DNA of 64,000 nt from Croceibacterium soli (GCF_009828065.1 NZ_WTYK01000008.1:62001-126000), one strand, 5' to 3'. Shown: positions 45,884-55,764, numbered from the stretch's first letter. The notes: generated from the letters alone by a model not told the origin. Program-made: numbers and translations.

Positions 45884-46747
45884 ATGTGGAAAACCGTGGT
45901 CGCCGTTTGGCTGGCCAGCCTGCTCGCCGTCCAGCCTGCTGCGGCATCGGGATTCCCGGAACTCCAGCATCTCGAACAGCGGCTCACGGCCACCGCGCTT
46001 GAAAACCCGGGCGAGTACGGCATCGCCGCACTCGATCTTACGACCGGCCGCGCGATCTCGGTCAACGGCCAGCGGCCGTTTCCGATGGCCAGCACGATGA
46101 AGATCGCGGTCGCAGCGGCTTACCTGGCGGATGTCGATGCCGGCCGCCGCTCGCTTTACGATCATATCGCCGGCGCATCGGCCCTGAGCCTCATGGACCG
46201 GATGATGGTGCGCAGCGACAATCGCGCCACCGATCTGCTCATCGGCGCGCTCGGCGGCCCGGGCGCGGTGGACTATTGGCTGCGCGCCCAGGGGCTGAGC
46301 GGCATTCGCGTCGACCGCAATATCGCCCAGCTTCTCGGCGACCGCCGTGACTTATGGGACATCCGGGACTCGAGCACGCCCCTTGCGATGCTCGAACTGC
46401 TCCGCCTGATCGATAGCGATCGCGCGCTCGCGCCGCAAAGCCGCGCCCTGCTGCTGGACATGATGCGCCGCTGCGCCACCGGCTCGAACCGGATCAGAGG
46501 TCTGATGCCTTACGGAGCCAAGGTCGAGAACAAGACCGGCACTCTCAACCAGTACACCAGCGATGTCGGCTTCCTGACCCTCCCCGATGGACGCCGCGTC
46601 GCAGTCGCGTTCTTCGCCCGCGGAGGAGAAAACCGCCCGGCAGTGATCGCCACCGCCGCACGCGCGATCTACGACACCTTCAGCACCCAGTTGGCAACGG
46701 CGGCTCCTGCCCGGAGCGCGGCGGTGAACCTTAATGGGGTGCGTTAG
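45884..46747 (+). CDS. Class A beta-lactamase-like serine hydrolase without the general-base Glu
   Basis: 287 residues with a signal peptide (VVAVWLASLLAVQPAAAS). The active-site set is otherwise complete: STMK (about residue 69), SDN in MVRSDNRATD, KTGT in ENKTGTLNQYTSD. The omega-loop E-x-x-L-N is absent; the aligned stretch reads VDRNIAQLLGDRRDLWDI, so Glu166 and Asn170 are replaced. It may be a PBP-like carboxypeptidase or slow hydrolase, and likely cannot deacylate beta-lactams well. A PBP gene follows. Confidence 0.82.
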   Translation: MWKTVVAVWLASLLAVQPAAASGFPELQHLEQRLTATALENPGEYGIAALDLTTGRAISVNGQRPFPMASTMKIAVAAAYLADVDAGRRSLYDHIAGASALSLMDRMMVRSDNRATDLLIGALGGPGAVDYWLRAQGLSGIRVDRNIAQLLGDRRDLWDIRDSSTPLAMLELLRLIDSDRALAPQSRALLLDMMRRCATGSNRIRGLMPYGAKVENKTGTLNQYTSDVGFLTLPDGRRVAVAFFARGGENRPAVIATAARAIYDTFSTQLATAAPARSAAVNLNGVR

Positions 46748-46844
46748 CGCCCCCGCGACCGCTGCGAAGAAGGATGGAGTCATCTGATCGCGGCTGACGC
46801 TCAGCCGTGCAGGTGCTGGGAAACCAGCGGCGCGCAGGGTCGTT

Positions 46845-49016
46845 GTGGGGCGACATGGACCTGCTCGACAACTTCCCAATGCCTCCGATCCGTTCGTTCC
46901 AGCAGCGCCCCTCCGCTCCGTGCTGAGGGATCCGCATCTTCGCCCCGATAGCGACGAAGCGCTCGGTCTCGAGGACACGGCGGCAGAACCGTCCCTCGCG
47001 TATGCACCAGGTCCGCCTCCCCCTGGACGATGGATTACGCGCGAGCGGCTGAAGTGGACAGGCCTCGGCATCGTCGGGGCGTTCCTCGCACTGATCCTCG
47101 TGCTCGTGATCACGGCGCCGTTGTCGAAGTCGCTGCAACCGATCACGGCCCCCAGCCTGACGCTGCTTTCGGCCGAGGGCGCGCCCATCGCGCGCCGCGG
47201 AGCCGTGGTCGAAGGGCCGGTCGACGCTGCAGAGCTGCCGGACCATGTCGTCCAGCCGTTCCTGGCGATCGAGGACCGGCGCTTCTTCGGTCACTTCGGC
47301 GTCGATCCGCAGGGCCTCGCCCGGGCATTCCTCGCCAACCTGCGCGAAGGCGAGGTCGTGGAAGGCGGAAGCACGATCACCCAGCAGCTCGCCAAGCTGT
47401 CGTTCCTGTCGCCCGAGCAGACCATCTGGCGCAAGCTGCAGGAAGCGGTGCTGGCGTTCTGGCTGGAAGCCCGGCTGGGCAAGAACGAGATCCTCTCGCG
47501 CTATCTCTCCAGCGTCTACTTCGGCGACAACGTGTTCGGCCTGCGGGCGGCGGCGCGGCACTACTTCAGCCGCGAGCCCGAGGAGCTCAGCGTCGAGCAG
47601 GCGGCGATGCTGGCCGGGCTGCTGAAGGCCCCCTCCACTCTGGCGCCGACCGACAACCTCGACGGGGCGCGCGAGCGCGCGGCGGTGGTGATCGCAGCGA
47701 TGGTCGACGCAGGGATGCTGAGCAAGGCGGAGGCCGAAGAACTACCAGAGGTGACGCTCGACGTCGGAGGCCTGCCGGAAGTGCCGAGCGGCAGCTACTT
47801 CGCCGACTGGGCCTTCGCGCAAGCCGAAGCGGCGCTCGATGACAAGTACCCCGCCCACACGCTCACAACCACGCTCGAGGATCGCCTTCAGCGCGAGGCG
47901 GTCGCGGCGATCCGCAACGTCGGCACCGGCGGGGCGCAAGTTGCGCTGGTGGCGATGCGCCGGGATGGGCGGGTCGTGGCGATGGTCGGCGGCAATAGCT
48001 ATGAACGCAGCCCGTTCAACCGCGCCACGCAGGCGCTGCGCCAGCCGGGTTCGACCTTCAAGCTGTTCGTCTACCTCGCCGCCCTGCGCGAAGGCTACAC
48101 GCCCGGTACGCGCGTGGAGGACAGACCGCTGCGGATAGGGAACTGGACGCCTGCCAACTACAACGACGAGTACCGGGGCGAGATCACGCTGCGGGAGGCA
48201 TTCGCGGTCTCCAGCAACGTCGCCGCGGTGCGGCTGGCCGAAGAGGTCGGGCGCGACAAGGTCATCGCGGCGGCCCGTGATCTTGGCATGCGCGGCGAGC
48301 TGGAGCGGGGGCCGACCATGGCCCTCGGCACTTCGGGCGTGTCGCTGATCGACCTGGTTGCCGCCTACGCGGCCGTTTCCGCCGGCCGCCATCCGGTGCG
48401 TCCCCACGGGCTCCCGCGCGAGAATGTCGCAGACGGCACCACCGCCATGGAACCCAGGGTGCGCGCGCAGATGCTTGAACTGCTGCGGGCGGCGGTGAAC
48501 GAGGGCAGCGCCCGCGGCGCCCGCCTGAGCACGCAAGCCTTCGGCAAGACCGGCACTTCGCAGGACAGCCGGGACGCTTACTTCATCGGATTCTCGGGTG
48601 ACCTGATTACCGGCGTGTGGATCGGCCACGACGACAATCGGCCGATGCCCGGAGCGCAAGGCGGCGGAGTTCCGGCGGCGATCTGGCGCAATTTCATGAC
48701 GCGGGCGCTGACCCCGGCGGATGAAGCGCCGGCTCCCGCCCGCGCGCCGCGCGAGATGCCGCCACCGCCATCCGCCGCTCGCGCGCCGGTGGTCAGCCGC
48801 GAGTACGATGTCGAGCAGGGCCTCGCGGGCGAGGATGCGCCCATCGCGCGGCCGCTCGACGGTCCGACGGCGCAGGTTCCGATCGTCGCGGTTCCTCCGG
48901 TCGTCGACCTGCCCGGGCCGGCCGCCCCGAGGATCGAGCCCCGCCCTGCCCCCGCTATCCCGACACCGGACGAGGAGCTTCCTCAGGACGCGGAGCCTGT
49001 CGAGGCCCAGCGATAA
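46845..49016 (+). CDS. Class A penicillin-binding protein (transglycosylase/transpeptidase)
   Basis: 723 residues, GTG start. A cytoplasmic tail and one membrane helix (about 70-92) are followed by a GT51 domain with AIEDRRFFGHFGVDPQG and GGSTITQQLAKLSFL. The transpeptidase domain has QPGSTFKLFVYL (nucleophile Ser), VSSNVAAVRLAEE and FGKTGTSQDSRDAYFIGFSG. The C-terminal 100 residues are Pro/Ala-rich and disordered. Builds peptidoglycan; PBP1 family. Confidence 0.95.
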   Translation: MGRHGPARQLPNASDPFVPAAPLRSVLRDPHLRPDSDEALGLEDTAAEPSLAYAPGPPPPGRWITRERLKWTGLGIVGAFLALILVLVITAPLSKSLQPITAPSLTLLSAEGAPIARRGAVVEGPVDAAELPDHVVQPFLAIEDRRFFGHFGVDPQGLARAFLANLREGEVVEGGSTITQQLAKLSFLSPEQTIWRKLQEAVLAFWLEARLGKNEILSRYLSSVYFGDNVFGLRAAARHYFSREPEELSVEQAAMLAGLLKAPSTLAPTDNLDGARERAAVVIAAMVDAGMLSKAEAEELPEVTLDVGGLPEVPSGSYFADWAFAQAEAALDDKYPAHTLTTTLEDRLQREAVAAIRNVGTGGAQVALVAMRRDGRVVAMVGGNSYERSPFNRATQALRQPGSTFKLFVYLAALREGYTPGTRVEDRPLRIGNWTPANYNDEYRGEITLREAFAVSSNVAAVRLAEEVGRDKVIAAARDLGMRGELERGPTMALGTSGVSLIDLVAAYAAVSAGRHPVRPHGLPRENVADGTTAMEPRVRAQMLELLRAAVNEGSARGARLSTQAFGKTGTSQDSRDAYFIGFSGDLITGVWIGHDDNRPMPGAQGGGVPAAIWRNFMTRALTPADEAPAPARAPREMPPPPSAARAPVVSREYDVEQGLAGEDAPIARPLDGPTAQVPIVAVPPVVDLPGPAAPRIEPRPAPAIPTPDEELPQDAEPVEAQR

Positions 49017-49052
49017 GAACTGCCGGCGGCGATGAGGCCTGCCGGCCAAGTT

Positions 49053-50369
49053 CTAGAGGGTCATGGCGCGCCGAAACTGCTCATCCGGATCGACCATGCG
49101 GCTATCTTCAGCCCTGAACCTCGCCAGCAGAGAAGCATCGCGGCCGTAGCGATCGTTCCTGAAAGACAGGGAGTCACCGTCGGCGGCGATGGTGAAGTAG
49201 GTGATATAGACCGGCACCGGATCTTCGAGGTCCACGCGCTCCTCGCGGTCGGCTGAACGGCCCGTCGGCATATACCCATAGAGCCACTTGGCCAGCCGAC
49301 GCGCGTCCTCGACCCGTACGCACCCATTGCTGACCCAGCGCTCGTCTTTGTCGAACAGCGCCTTGCCTGGCGTGTCATGCAGATAGATGCCGTATTCGTT
49401 GGGCATCATGAACTTGATCTCGCCCATCGAGTTGCCGCCGCCGGGAAGCTGGCGGACGCGGAGCTCCACGTCGCCTGCGGCAACGGCACGCCAGTCGACG
49501 GTTGCCGGGTCGACAAGGCCCGCGTCCTCGGTCCATCCATCCAGCACCTGGTAGCCCCGATCAGCGAGATACGTGGGGCCGTCCGCGAGAACGCGCGGGG
49601 CGATCAATCTCGCCGTGAGGTCCGTCGGGACGTTCCAATACGGGTTCACGCTCGAAAAGCGCATCAGCGCGGCCATCATCGGGGTCTCCGAGTCCGGTGC
49701 GCCCACAACCACCTTCATGCTTCCGACCGGCTGACCGTTTTCGTACATCCACAGCCGCGCGGATCCGGCGTCCACCAGCAGGTACCTGCCGGCGAACCCG
49801 GGCGCAGGGAGGCGGCGGGCGCGCTCCATGTTGACCAGGATAACCCGCTCGAAGTGAGCGGCGCCCTTGTTGAGCGAGGCGATGGTCTCGGGGCCCGCCT
49901 TGCCGTCCGCACGAAGGCCATGAGCCTGCTGGTATTCGCTGAGGCGGCTGCGGAGAGCCGCATCGAACCCGCCTTGGCGAGGCAGCCCCAGCCGATGGCG
50001 CAAGGCCGGGATACGCGGGTCCGCCGAACCCGTACCGATCGCCGGCCCTTGCGAGCTCACGAGAACTTGCGGCAACTGGCCCCAACGATCGCGATAGCGC
50101 TCCAGATGTCGCCGCATGTCGCCATAGAGGTGGTGAACGGGGGAGCGTAGATCGATCGCCGCCCCGCTCCAGCTCACGTCCTCCTCCGCAGCGGAAGCTC
50201 TTGCCAGCTCCGGCTCCGGCGGCATCGCGTCCTCGTCGATGAGGATCATGTCCAGTCCTTGCTGCCGGCTGGGCGGGACAGCGATTTGCTCGATTGCCGC
50301 GGACGGTTGGCCTAGAATGGTGGCGGCCACTGCGATCGCCAGGACACTTCTGCGTAGCACCAAGTTCAC
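49053..50369 (-). CDS. L,D-transpeptidase (YkuD domain, YcbB-like)
   Basis: 438 residues with a signal peptide. A peptidoglycan-binding helix pair lies near 120-170 (RLSEYQQAHGLRADGKAGPE). The catalytic domain (about 210-360) carries IYLHDTPGKALFDKDERWVS, then SNGCVRVEDARRLAKWL with the nucleophilic Cys. Forms 3-3 peptide cross-links or attaches lipoproteins. Convergent with the PBP gene. Confidence 0.94.
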   Translation of the reverse strand: MNLVLRRSVLAIAVAATILGQPSAAIEQIAVPPSRQQGLDMILIDEDAMPPEPELARASAAEEDVSWSGAAIDLRSPVHHLYGDMRRHLERYRDRWGQLPQVLVSSQGPAIGTGSADPRIPALRHRLGLPRQGGFDAALRSRLSEYQQAHGLRADGKAGPETIASLNKGAAHFERVILVNMERARRLPAPGFAGRYLLVDAGSARLWMYENGQPVGSMKVVVGAPDSETPMMAALMRFSSVNPYWNVPTDLTARLIAPRVLADGPTYLADRGYQVLDGWTEDAGLVDPATVDWRAVAAGDVELRVRQLPGGGNSMGEIKFMMPNEYGIYLHDTPGKALFDKDERWVSNGCVRVEDARRLAKWLYGYMPTGRSADREERVDLEDPVPVYITYFTIAADGDSLSFRNDRYGRDASLLARFRAEDSRMVDPDEQFRRAMTL

Positions 50370-50490
50370 GCTCTCCTTCTACGCTGTTCACTTTGCAGCG
50401 GCGGGATGTACGGACCCCGAACGGCGGTCACCGGCGGGCGCTCGGGCTGCGCTACAACCTTTGCCGATAGAGGTGCGGCCAAACAGTGCG

Positions 50491-51009
50491 CTAGTCCATG
50501 CGCTCCACGCCCTCCAGCAGGCACTCGTCGAACTCTTCCGACTTCATCACCGAAATATCGCCCGTCGTCTCCAGGACGACTGCCTTGACGCGGGACGGGC
50601 TGCTGACATCTGCCGCGCGAAGCTTCTCCATGATGCTGGAGCGGGATACGCGGGTCTCGCTCATCGCCCTTTCGATGAATACGCCATCTTCCATCAGGAG
50701 GACCGGCTTGTTCGTGATGACGCTCTGGAAACGCTCCGACGAGAGCCGCGCCTTTGCGAGCAGCCACTGGACGAGGAACACGCCGGCGATCGCCGCGAGC
50801 GACTGGGCGAATGCCGGCCACTCGGAGCGGGTGCCCGCCTGCGCGATGAGCGACCCCGTGGCAATCGTCGTCACGAAGTCGAACGCGGTCATCTTCGAAA
50901 AGGCGCGCAGGCCAACGATTCGTACGAGCAGGATCGTCCAGAGCACGGCCGCCGCGGTCAATACGAGGCCCCGCACCACTGGACCGAACGGTTCCGGAAT
51001 ATCTAGCAT
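50491..51009 (-). CDS. DUF421 (YetF-like) membrane protein
   Basis: 172 residues from the ATG at 51009; a 47-residue longer frame upstream is probably not coding. Three helices near the N-terminus (GLVLTAAAVLWTILLVRIVG, FDFVTTIATGSLIAQAG, SLAAIAGVFLVQWLLAKAR), then a soluble YetF-type domain with LLMEDGVFIERAMSETRVS and VKAVVLETTGDISVM. Function poorly known. Confidence 0.85.
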   Translation of the reverse strand: MLDIPEPFGPVVRGLVLTAAAVLWTILLVRIVGLRAFSKMTAFDFVTTIATGSLIAQAGTRSEWPAFAQSLAAIAGVFLVQWLLAKARLSSERFQSVITNKPVLLMEDGVFIERAMSETRVSRSSIMEKLRAADVSSPSRVKAVVLETTGDISVMKSEEFDECLLEGVERMD

Positions 51010-51220
51010 CTCTGAGGCAACGTGGCGGCGCCTCAGGGTATCCCTTCCCATTTGGATGCGCGGAGCAGCTTCATCTCGCCGCCAAGGGCAGTGAAACGTA
51101 CCATAGACGCGTCGCGGCGCTCGCGCTGCCTGAACAGCCCGATCCATCATGTTCTTACGGGAGCAGTCGGGTCACGGCTCTGCTAAGGGGCTTCAGCACG
51201 TTATTGCGAAGCGAGGTCGC

Positions 51221-52015
51221 ATGCTTGAGGTATATCACCACGGATCGTCTGTCTGCGCCGCCAAGGTGCGTCTGGTCCTGATGGAGAAGCAGATCGAGTG
51301 GACCAGCCGATATGTCGATCTCCTCGCCGGCGAGCAGTTCGATCCCGAGTATCTCAAGATCAATCCGCGTGCCGCGGTGCCGGCGATCATCCACGACGGC
51401 GCAGTGCTGACGGAATCGACGCTCATCTGCGAGTATCTGGACGACGCCTTCCCCGGCGCTCGGCTCAAGCCTGCGGCGCCGCTGGCGCAGGCGCGGATGC
51501 GCCTCTGGACGAAGCAGGTGGATGAGGAAATTCATCCGGCGACCCGGCCTTTGACTTACGTCGTCACGCACCGTCATGCGATCCTCGCCCGCGGCGAGGC
51601 AGCGGTTGAGGAGCATATCGCCAGCGATCCCCATCCGGCCTGGCGGGAACGCAAGCGCAGGTGGATTTACGATGGCTTCGGCGCGCCGGACGTCGCCCTT
51701 GCGCTCGGCACGTTCGTGCGTCTGCTGCAGGATATGGATCGCGCCCTGGAAGGAAGCGAGTGGCTTGTCGGCGACAGCTACACGCTCGCCGACGGGGCTC
51801 TAACGCCATACGCAAACAGGCTGGAGATGCTCGGTTTGTCCGAGTTGTGGCGTGATCGGCCGCACTTTGCGCGGTGGTTCGCTGCCGTGAAGGATCGGCC
51901 GAGCTTCGCCCCGGCTCTGTTCGACTATCTCCCGCAAGAGCTGCGGGATCGCATGCTGGCGGATGGGCAGCGCGCGCTGCCCCAGGTCCGGGAAAGCTTG
52001 AGGCGCATCGCCTAG
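51221..52015 (+). CDS. Glutathione S-transferase family protein
   Basis: 264 residues from the ATG at 51221. Thioredoxin-like N-domain (MLEVYHHGSSVCAAKVRLVL, PRAAVPAIIHDGAVLTEST with the cis-Pro and glutathione-binding ES). All-helical C-domain with WLVGDSYTLADGALTPYANR. Beta-etherase/Xi-like or plant-type class not resolved. Its stop overlaps the convergent gene by 3 bp. Confidence 0.92.
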   Translation: MLEVYHHGSSVCAAKVRLVLMEKQIEWTSRYVDLLAGEQFDPEYLKINPRAAVPAIIHDGAVLTESTLICEYLDDAFPGARLKPAAPLAQARMRLWTKQVDEEIHPATRPLTYVVTHRHAILARGEAAVEEHIASDPHPAWRERKRRWIYDGFGAPDVALALGTFVRLLQDMDRALEGSEWLVGDSYTLADGALTPYANRLEMLGLSELWRDRPHFARWFAAVKDRPSFAPALFDYLPQELRDRMLADGQRALPQVRESLRRIA

Positions 52016-52593
52016 GTCTGTGACGTCTCAGGTTCCCGCGTGCTTGGAGCTTCAGGCTGCCGCGGATCGACGGCGACCTCCACCCGCCTGTTGGCGGCGC
52101 GCCCTTGTTCATCCGGTGAGCCGTCCAGATGGGCATTGGGCGCCACCGGGCGCATCTCGCCCAGGGCCACGACGACGATCCGCTCGGCGGCGACGCCGTT
52201 CTCAACCAGGAAATCGCGCACGGCCTCGGCGCGCCGGCGTGAAGCGCGCAAGTTGGCCTCGTCGCTGCCGACGGAATCGCTGTGACCGCGCACCGTTATG
52301 GTCGCTCCTTCCTCCAGCAGTGGCGAACCGAGTATGAGCCCGAGTTGCTCGCGTGCCGCTTCGCTGAGCTCATAACCGCCTTCGGCGAACGGGATCGTCA
52401 CACGAAGAGGCTGCAGTTCCTCTTCCACCGGTGCTTCGATTTCGACATCCGGGCGCATGATGGAAGGCACCTCCTGAACCGTCGGCGTCTCCTCGGCGGG
52501 AGCCGGCGCAGGGGGCGGTTCCTCTCGGCAGCTCGCGAGGGCCGCGATCGCCACAAGTCCTGACACGGCGACCAGAGATACGAGCTTCGTCAT
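52012..52593 (-). CDS. OmpA-like lipoprotein
   Basis: 193 residues from the ATG at 52593. Lipoprotein signal with lipobox ALASC near residue 21, a Pro/Glu-rich linker, then an OmpA peptidoglycan-binding domain (TITVRGHSDSVGSDEANLRA, AANRRVEVAVD). Begins in an ATGA overlap with the NhaP-type antiporter gene, so the two are made together. Likely anchors the envelope. Confidence 0.9.
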   Translation of the reverse strand: MTKLVSLVAVSGLVAIAALASCREEPPPAPAPAEETPTVQEVPSIMRPDVEIEAPVEEELQPLRVTIPFAEGGYELSEAAREQLGLILGSPLLEEGATITVRGHSDSVGSDEANLRASRRRAEAVRDFLVENGVAAERIVVVALGEMRPVAPNAHLDGSPDEQGRAANRRVEVAVDPRQPEAPSTREPETSQT

Positions 52594-54428
52594 CGGGTTC
52601 CTTCCTCGATCGCTTGCCCTTGCGGCGTGCCCGGCTCCACGGCACCGATCCTCGGCGGCGAATAGGAGATCACGATGTCTCCGGCCGTGGGCTTGGGAGT
52701 GGCAGCGTGGGTGAAGAACCGCAGCTGCCCGCCGGGACGAAGGATGAGAAGCATCTCGGCTGCAGGCGGCAACGTATCCTGCGCGTCCTCGAAGTCGAAC
52801 TGTTCGGAGAGGCGCGTCTTGCGGAAGACCCATCCTTCCTTCTGGCGCCGGCGCAGATCCTCGACGCCGAGACCGTTCGCGAACAACGCGCGGCCACGCA
52901 ACGAAGCCGGGAGCGCTCGCCAATCTCCGTCCGGGACCTCACCCAGCTGGTAGACGGAGTCCGTTCCGATCTCCGGAGCGAACTCGCTGCACACCAGGGT
53001 GTTGTACGCTTCGTTGTCCGTGACGGCCACGAGCACGTGGTAAGGTGTCAGATCCAGGGTATGCTCCGTGGCCTCGTTGAGGATTTCACCGTGATAGACG
53101 GGCAGCCCGTCGCGCCGAGCGACTGCCAGGCGCTGCCAGCTCGTGTCGGCCACCAGGACCGGCCTGCCCAATTCCTGCAGCAGCTTGCCCAGCGCCACGC
53201 TCCATTCGCTCGATCCGACGATCAGCAGGCCCGGCGGAGCGTCCTGGCGTATGCCGAGCAGCCGAGCCACCAGGTCGACCGTAAACCCGTGGGCGACGAT
53301 CGTCACGACCACGACTGCGAAGGACAGGCTGATAAGAAGCGTTGCATTCTCATAGCCGAGTTCCTGCAGGCGTAGGGCGAACAGACCCGCGACCGCCACC
53401 AGCACGATCCCGCGCGGAGCGATCCAGGCCAGGAACAGGCGCTCGTTCCAGGGCACCGAACTGCGCAGGAGGCTGATCAGGACGGTCGCCGGGCGGACCA
53501 GGAATATCAGCGCCAGCAGGAACATGCCGAAGCGCCATTCGAACTGACGGAACGCGGCGAGGTCGAGCGATGCCGAAAGCAGAATGAATATGCCGGAGAC
53601 CAGCAACAGAGCGATGTGCTGCTTGAATGGGTGGATGCTCCGCAGCGAGGCCACCTTCATGTTGGCGAGAGCGATACCCATGACCGTCACGGTGAGCAGC
53701 CCTGCTTCGTGCTCGATCTGGTTGGCAAGCACGAAAGCCCCGATCACCGCCACCAGGAGAACGGGTACCTTCAGGAACTCGGGCACGAAGCCCCGGGGGA
53801 AGCACCACGCGATCGCCCATGCCACGGCAAACCCCATTGCGCTCGCGAGCGTCGCCGCCATCAGCATCGGCGGGACGACCTCCAGCATGGTCGCGCCTTC
53901 GGACGCACGGCGGAAGTACTCGTAGGCGATCACCGCACAAAGGGCCCCGAAGGGATCGTTGACGATCGCTTCCCATTTGAGGATCGCCGCGGGGCGCTGC
54001 GCGATGTTCGCCTGGCGGAGAAGCGGCAGAACCACCGTGGGGCCGGTCACCACCAAGATGCCGGCGAACAGAATGGCGATCGGCCAGACGAGCCCGGCGA
54101 TGTAATAGCAGGACAGGGCCCCCAGGAACCAACCGACCGGCACGCCGATGAAGACCAGCCGCTTCACCCCGTCGCCGGCATGGCGCAGTTCGCGCAGGTC
54201 GAGGCTGAGCCCGCCCTCGAACAGGATCAGCGCCACTCCGATGCTGACCATCGGCTCGAGCAGCGATCCGAAGGTTTCTTCGGGGTCGATCAGCCCCGTC
54301 AGCGGGCCGGCGACGAAGCCTGCCGCGAGCATGAGCACGATCGCCGGCCAGCCCGTGCGCCAGGCGATCCATTGCGCCCCGATCCCGAGGACGCCGACGA
54401 GTGCGATGATGATGGTGGCCTTTTCCAT
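52590..54428 (-). CDS. Sodium/proton antiporter of the CPA1 (NhaP) type with TrkA/RCK domain
   Basis: 612 residues. About 12-13 helices, with the ion-binding ND motif in EAIVNDPFGALCAVIAYEYF and PTVVLPLLRQANI. The cytoplasmic C-terminal 230 residues include an RCK/TrkA-N fold (LLIVGSSEWSVALGKLLQEL, VLVADTSWQRLAV) and an RCK-C-like end (RIGAVEPGTPQGQ), so gating by nucleotide or ion is likely. Coupled to an OmpA-like lipoprotein. Confidence 0.93.
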   Translation of the reverse strand: MEKATIIIALVGVLGIGAQWIAWRTGWPAIVLMLAAGFVAGPLTGLIDPEETFGSLLEPMVSIGVALILFEGGLSLDLRELRHAGDGVKRLVFIGVPVGWFLGALSCYYIAGLVWPIAILFAGILVVTGPTVVLPLLRQANIAQRPAAILKWEAIVNDPFGALCAVIAYEYFRRASEGATMLEVVPPMLMAATLASAMGFAVAWAIAWCFPRGFVPEFLKVPVLLVAVIGAFVLANQIEHEAGLLTVTVMGIALANMKVASLRSIHPFKQHIALLLVSGIFILLSASLDLAAFRQFEWRFGMFLLALIFLVRPATVLISLLRSSVPWNERLFLAWIAPRGIVLVAVAGLFALRLQELGYENATLLISLSFAVVVVTIVAHGFTVDLVARLLGIRQDAPPGLLIVGSSEWSVALGKLLQELGRPVLVADTSWQRLAVARRDGLPVYHGEILNEATEHTLDLTPYHVLVAVTDNEAYNTLVCSEFAPEIGTDSVYQLGEVPDGDWRALPASLRGRALFANGLGVEDLRRRQKEGWVFRKTRLSEQFDFEDAQDTLPPAAEMLLILRPGGQLRFFTHAATPKPTAGDIVISYSPPRIGAVEPGTPQGQAIEEGTR

Positions 54429-54557
54429 GCCCCCCTTTCAGGTTCCCACCCGAAACGGAATGCGCGGAGGGGCCGGGAGTTTCCCGCCGCAGTGGTTCGG
54501 CACCTCGCGAGGCGACGAACGCCGGGCACGCCTGACGCCCGCGGTCGTTTGTCCCGC

Positions 54558-54938
54558 ATGACCACTGATCGCCGCGAAGAAGCCAGGGAGCGCACGGAAT
54601 TCGCCGAGGATCGAACCATCCTCGCGAACGAGCGCACATTTGCAGGGTGGATGCGCACGAGCCTCGGCTGCATCGCCATCGGCGTCGGTTTCCACGCCTT
54701 GTTCAACAAGATCGATCCGCCGTGGATTCCACGCCTGATCGCTACGGGCTTTCTTTTGCTGGCGGTGCTCGTCATCGTTCTGGCCGAGCGGAGAGCGGCG
54801 GCCGTGATAGACCGCTTGAACGCCCATGTGGTTCACACCGCGCGCCGGATGAACTTGCGCCTGTTCGCCGGGACCATAAGCCTCGGCGCCGCCACTTTCG
54901 CCGTCATCATCTGGCTGCTGCCGATATCCGCAGGGTAA
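54558..54938 (+). CDS. DUF202 (YidH-like) membrane protein
   Basis: 126 residues, start at 54558. DUF202 opening RTILANERTFAGWMRTSLGC, then three helices (CIAIGVGFHALF, LIATGFLLLAVLVIVLAE, LFAGTISLGAATFAVIIWLL). Function unknown; divergent from the antiporter gene. Confidence 0.88.
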   Translation: MTTDRREEARERTEFAEDRTILANERTFAGWMRTSLGCIAIGVGFHALFNKIDPPWIPRLIATGFLLLAVLVIVLAERRAAAVIDRLNAHVVHTARRMNLRLFAGTISLGAATFAVIIWLLPISAG

Positions 54939-55030
54939 GGGATGGGAGCCGGGCTTCGCCCGAACGGCTACGAAACTGCCGGCTGAACACTCCTTCGATC
55001 GAGCATGCTCGGCGGGATCCCGAGCCCCTC

Positions 55031-55516
55031 TCAATCGTCCGCTGACCGATCGATGGCGCCCGAGTCCAGCAGGGGTGCGGCGTCCGCCGTTGTACCGAGA
55101 AGGTCCGCCAGGCGGCTGAGCCCGGCGAGGATCATCGCCTGCTCCCATTCCGGCAGGGCTGCGAACCGCTCGCTCAGCCGCGCCTGAAGCAGGTTTGGCG
55201 CGGTTTCGATCCTTCGCATTCCGTCCGCGGTCGGCGCAACGTGGATCCGCCGCTTGTCCCGCTCGCCGCGCTGGCGGGTCACCAGCTCCAGCGCTTCCAG
55301 CCGGTCCACAATGTTCGTGATGGTGGCCTGACCGAACTGGAGCGCGGCCGAGAGCTCCGTCGGCGTCACCTCCCCCCGCTCGCCGATCTCCTGCAGCACG
55401 AGCAGTTGCGAGGGGGTGAGGCCGGTCTCCGTCGCAAGCTGCCGATTCGACAGTTCCGACGCGCGCAGGATCCGCCGCAGGGCCTTGAGAGCGGAAAAGG
55501 TGAGTTCGCGGTCCAC
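55031..55516 (-). CDS. ectR: MarR-family regulator, probable ectoine repressor EctR
   Basis: 161 residues. Winged helix (about 35-110: LTPSQLLVLQEIGERGEVTP, LQFGQATITNIVDRLEALEL, GERDKRRIHVAPT). It is divergent from ectABCD, the usual position of EctR, and a perfect palindrome lies in the intervening promoter. The EctR call comes from context plus family. Confidence 0.85.
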   Translation of the reverse strand: MDRELTFSALKALRRILRASELSNRQLATETGLTPSQLLVLQEIGERGEVTPTELSAALQFGQATITNIVDRLEALELVTRQRGERDKRRIHVAPTADGMRRIETAPNLLQARLSERFAALPEWEQAMILAGLSRLADLLGTTADAAPLLDSGAIDRSADD

Positions 55517-55700
55517 TTCCCTGGGCTACCTCCGTGGAACACTCCGGCCAAGCATATAAAAGCATTGAAGATCGAAGTATTTTCCTTCGGTCAATAAACC
55601 ATATCGATGGCTGGATCGCGGTCTGCAGGGTTGCCATTCGGCAGAGTTCCCTTACATACGCCATCCCAAGCCGAAAGGCGCAACGATAAGGGAGCCTCAG

Positions 55701-55719
55701 TAGTTCGGTTAACGAACTA
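55701..55719. promoter_or_regulatory. Candidate EctR operator before ectA
   Basis: TAGTTCG-GTTAA-CGAACTA, a perfect 7-bp inverted repeat with 5-bp spacer, at the -35 side of a possible TATAGT -10 box (55725-55730). MarR-type dimers bind such sites. The remaining 55517-55764 gap is AT-rich near 55550-55610. Confidence 0.6.
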
Positions 55720-55764
55720 TGTTGTATAGTGATTTTGAACCAATCGACGCTCAAGCCCGATTCA

